A stretch of 10,370 bases of DNA, taken from the NCBI GenBank assembly GCA_026985625.1, contig JALSQC010000230.1, positions 1-10,370 on the forward strand, read 5' to 3'. Below, piece by piece: positions 8,009-10,370 of this stretch (position 1 is its first letter; the number at the start of each line of letters is the position of its first letter). The DNA comes from Bacteroidales bacterium (GTDB lineage Bacteria > Bacteroidota > Bacteroidia > Bacteroidales > JAFGXI01). The position numbers and the translations under genes are program-made. The notes under the pieces were generated by a model that did not search any database, was not told the origin of the DNA, and worked only from the letters and a program-made list of their open reading frames with translations.

Positions 8009-9313
8009 TTAGTAAAGATATCCAATTGTAATGTATAATCCTGATTTTCCGTCGTTTGCAGATTTTGCCATTCCGTAATCAACTGATACAACAAAGTTTT
8101 GATTTAGAGCAATTTTTAGTCCCATTCCGTAGCTTATATGCAGGTTTTCGTTATTACTGATTTCGGTAGCAGGTATTTTTGATTTATCGAATTTGTATTC
8201 GCTTGTAGTTGTTCCTAAATCTACAAAAGGGTTTAAGGCAAAATATACGTTTTGTTTTTTTATAATTGTTTGTAAAATTTTCCAACGAAATTCAAAATTT
8301 CCATAAGCAAAATCGTCGCTAATAATACGGTTTAATAAAATTCCTCGAATTGTTCTGGCTCCTCCAAGTCCGTCGCGGGTAATATCGGTATTAAAAACAA
8401 ACGGAAGCATATAAAATGGTATTTCGCCGTATATTTTTGGTTGGTAACTTAATCGGTATGCAAAACTTAAAATATCTTTTTTTATGGTAAAATATTGACG
8501 GTGTGTAATTGCTAATTTTGCAAATGAGTATGAGCTGCCAAGAAATTTGTTTGACGATATTAAAAGAATCTCTGACCATATTCCATGCATTGGGTTAGCT
8601 TCTTTGTCGCGTGTGTCGTAAATTAGTCCTAATTTTATAAGATTTGCTATTCCTCCGTTTTTTTGGTCTTGTTTAATTGCTCCCCATTCAATGTAATTAT
8701 CATATAGCCCGTTTACGGGTGGTAATTTTTTGTCATCATCTAAATTAGAGTTTAGTTTTGTTGTGTCGATTGATGCTATTTTTACGTTGTAATATGCAAA
8801 TCCAAACATATAACGCATATTTTTTATAAAGAATTTATGTTGTATGTCGAGTTTTATACGTGCAAAACGTCTGTCGTATCTATAGTATAATCGCGAACGG
8901 TATAGTGTGTTATCGGGCGAATCATCTTCGTAAACGGGAAAGTAATTTGATTTGGCTCCGTTAAATCCGTAAAATCCTATGGCTTTGTTTGTAAGGTAAC
9001 TTGCCTCGAACATAAGTCTTGTTTTGGGAATAAGGTATTCCGAATCGTATTTTATTTGATTTATTCCGCTTCCTTTGGTTGTTCTCGACCATTCTAAATA
9101 AATAGAATGATGGTATTTAGGGTAATCTTTTCCGTTGCCGTAATTATACAGGTTTATTAATCCTCCGTATTTAAATCCTAAGTCGGTATCGTATGCTATT
9201 GCGGGAACTGCACCAAAAGTCCATCCGCTTTTTTTTATTTCTTTTTTTGTAGTATCTGTTTGCGAAAATATTATTGATGGTATAAAAATAAACAATAGTA
9301 AATAATATTTCAT
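8009..9313 (-). CDS. Omp85 (BamA/TamA-type) outer-membrane barrel lacking POTRA domains
   Basis: This 434-residue outer-membrane protein has a signal peptide (MKYYLLLFIF onward, likely cut near FS-Q, residue 17/18). Only a short charged linker (TDTTKKEIKK) follows before barrel strands begin (GWTFGAVPAIAYDTDLG, about 30-46), so there is no room for POTRA repeats. Alternating aromatic/polar strands fill the rest. Omp85 landmarks are DTRDKEANPMHG (233-244), the family's DTRDxxxxPxxG element, and GGARTIRG (317-324), equivalent to the VRGF/Y loop-6 motif with its key Arg. The protein ends in GLYITIGYLY, a terminal-aromatic outer-membrane signal. BamA and TamA use POTRA domains to fold other outer-membrane proteins; this short type is found in Bacteroidota and its function is not established, so protein or lipid insertion, export or pore activity are all possible. 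It lies between two transporter genes, 7 nt after the upstream one and 20 nt before the next, suggesting one operon. Confidence 0.9.
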   Translation of the reverse strand: MKYYLLLFIFIPSIIFSQTDTTKKEIKKSGWTFGAVPAIAYDTDLGFKYGGLINLYNYGNGKDYPKYHHSIYLEWSRTTKGSGINQIKYDSEYLIPKTRLMFEASYLTNKAIGFYGFNGAKSNYFPVYEDDSPDNTLYRSRLYYRYDRRFARIKLDIQHKFFIKNMRYMFGFAYYNVKIASIDTTKLNSNLDDDKKLPPVNGLYDNYIEWGAIKQDQKNGGIANLIKLGLIYDTRDKEANPMHGIWSEILLISSNKFLGSSYSFAKLAITHRQYFTIKKDILSFAYRLSYQPKIYGEIPFYMLPFVFNTDITRDGLGGARTIRGILLNRIISDDFAYGNFEFRWKILQTIIKKQNVYFALNPFVDLGTTTSEYKFDKSKIPATEISNNENLHISYGMGLKIALNQNFVVSVDYGMAKSANDGKSGLYITIGYLY

Positions 9314-9320
9314 AGTTTAA

Positions 9321-10370
9321 TTATTTTTTTGTTTTCATAAATACTTTGTCAAATATAAGTAATAGTATTGCGGTAGCAATTCCTATAGACGAAAATATTA
9401 TCCAGATATTAGATGGGTGATATTTGTCCCACAGGTAATTGTTTAGTTCTACGGGTGTTTTGTGTAATATTTTACAACCTGCATTAAATAAGTCGGTTTT
9501 TGTAAATGATGTCGAAAAATCGGGGAATTTATGGTTTAAGCTTAATAATTCTGTTCGTAAAATATTTATTTTGTCTGATATTGAGCTATATACATTTCCT
9601 GATAATATTCCTGCAAAAAAGTTTCCTCCGGCAACAGGTAAGAAAGATGCTCCCATATACAGGGCGACTTTATCTTTTGGTGCTATTCGTCCTATGTATT
9701 CGGTAATTTTTGGCGAGCTTGACATTTCGCCAACAGCAAATATAAAAATCATTATAAGTAGGTAAAAAGGGTTTTGTGTTGCAAAGCTTAATCCTATTCC
9801 GAAAGATGCTACAAATATACCTGATATCATTGCATTTAACGGTTTTAGTTTCATTACAATTGCCGATATTGCTATTTGAAAAATAATTATATACATTGCA
9901 TCTATGTTTGTTAGTATTTCTGCCTCTATAGTATGGTGTTCGGTTCCTATGTTTTGTGCCAGCCAAGGCCATATTTCGTATATTTTGTTGTATAGTGTTG
10001 TTGTGTCTATCCATTGGTCTATAAAAACGGGTAGGGTATAGAATAGTTGGTTATACATAGTCCAGAAACCTATTATTAATATCAGAAATATTAAAAATTT
10101 TATGTCTTTTAGTGCTTCAAAAACGTTTTTTAACGATTTTTTTATTGTATCGATAAATTTTTCTTGTGTTTTTTCTTGTTCCGGTTCTTTATAAAAAAAT
10201 ATAACTAATATAAAGTTTAATGATATTATTATTGCCGACATAATAAATACTAATAACCATGAGTGAGCTCGTAGTTTTGATGTAAATAATGGTCCTATAA
10301 ATGCTCCAAAGTTTACCATCATATAAAATATTCCGAATCCTATTGATGAATTTTGTTTGTTTGTTGTTTT
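9321..10370 (-). CDS. POT/PTR-like MFS transporter, N-terminus outside window
   Basis: The frame stays open to the window edge; 349 C-terminal residues are visible. Met codons at 10322 and 10319 lie inside a conserved helix, IFYMMVNFGAFIGPLF, and are not the start. This helix matches the FYxxINxGAFxGP motif of proton-dependent oligopeptide transporter (POT/PTR2) relatives. Further support comes from WTMYNQLFYTLPVFIDQW (after a charged cytoplasmic loop, KEPEQEKTQEK) and from GEMSSSPKITEYIGRIAP followed by ALYMGASFLPVAGGNFFAG, similar to POT helices 10-11. About 8-9 hydrophobic helices are visible, with a long polar insertion between the last two (about 230-300 counted from Met10322) that probably faces the periplasm. 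The substrate is inferred to be di- or tripeptides, but divergent members carry other solutes and the peptide-binding residues of the N-terminal half cannot be inspected. The Omp85 gene begins only 7 nt downstream, so the two are almost certainly co-transcribed. Confidence 0.82.
   Translation of the reverse strand, partial: KTTNKQNSSIGFGIFYMMVNFGAFIGPLFTSKLRAHSWLLVFIMSAIIISLNFILVIFFYKEPEQEKTQEKFIDTIKKSLKNVFEALKDIKFLIFLILIIGFWTMYNQLFYTLPVFIDQWIDTTTLYNKIYEIWPWLAQNIGTEHHTIEAEILTNIDAMYIIIFQIAISAIVMKLKPLNAMISGIFVASFGIGLSFATQNPFYLLIMIFIFAVGEMSSSPKITEYIGRIAPKDKVALYMGASFLPVAGGNFFAGILSGNVYSSISDKINILRTELLSLNHKFPDFSTSFTKTDLFNAGCKILHKTPVELNNYLWDKYHPSNIWIIFSSIGIATAILLLIFDKVFMKTKK

Larger units (their letters stand above)
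8009..10370 (-). other. Probable operon: POT-like MFS, Omp85 barrel, then sugar symporter (from 7988)
   Basis: Three same-strand genes are separated by 7 nt (9314-9320) and 20 nt (7989-8008), too short for promoters or terminators of their own. The sugar symporter at 7988-6726 is the third member. The nuclease at 6652 follows after 73 A/T-rich nt and may be the fourth member or start a separate unit. The start of the operon lies beyond the window. Co-transcription is inferred from spacing only. Confidence 0.6.

Noticed and set aside
9670..10014. A 114-codon minus-strand frame within the POT-like gene
   Set aside because: It lies in another frame of the same coding DNA and its product has no membrane or domain character; the POT-like frame explains the region.
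4502..10370. Abrupt switch from A-rich to T-rich + strand at 4501/4502, as at a replication or transfer boundary
   Set aside because: The change coincides with the change in gene direction; both gene sets are A-rich on their coding strand, so coding bias explains it.

Overview
The window is gene-dense, AT-rich DNA that most likely comes from a member of the Bacteroidota (a Bacteroidales- or Flavobacteriia-like bacterium). Three observations support this. A secreted nuclease ends in a type IX secretion (T9SS) type A sorting domain. The long Rel protein and the short Omp85 barrel have the sequence style I associate with this phylum. Start codons are preceded by A/T-rich leaders with no Shine-Dalgarno sequence. 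The genus cannot be named from this sequence.

Left part, + strand (1-4501). The window opens inside a PAS-HisKA-HATPase-REC hybrid histidine kinase. Next come a full-length bifunctional (p)ppGpp synthetase/hydrolase of the Rel/SpoT type and a YdfG-like short-chain dehydrogenase. The gaps are 67 and 53 nt. This is a signalling and housekeeping block.

Right part, - strand (10370-4502). Reading in the direction of transcription there is a POT/PTR-like MFS transporter (its N-terminus lies outside the window), an Omp85 outer-membrane barrel without POTRA domains, and a GluP/NagP-like sugar:H+ symporter of the FHS family. These three are spaced by 7 and 20 nt and probably form one operon. After a 73-nt gap comes a secreted endonuclease I-family nuclease with an OB-fold-like region, an Ig-like region and a T9SS tail. 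Together they suggest an envelope and nutrient-acquisition cluster: surface or secreted DNA degradation, an outer-membrane barrel, and two inner-membrane proton-coupled transporters. That functional link is inference.

The two blocks converge at 4501/4502, where the two stop codons touch with no intergenic base. I found no tRNA, rRNA, CRISPR array, insertion sequence, prophage or GC-rich hairpin terminator. No stretch over 300 bases lacks a gene; the largest gap is 73 nt. Nothing here amounts to a clearly new system. The points most worth a second look are the POTRA-less Omp85 barrel between two transporters, the multidomain T9SS nuclease, the RLRD variant in the Rel synthetase, and the zero-gap convergence.
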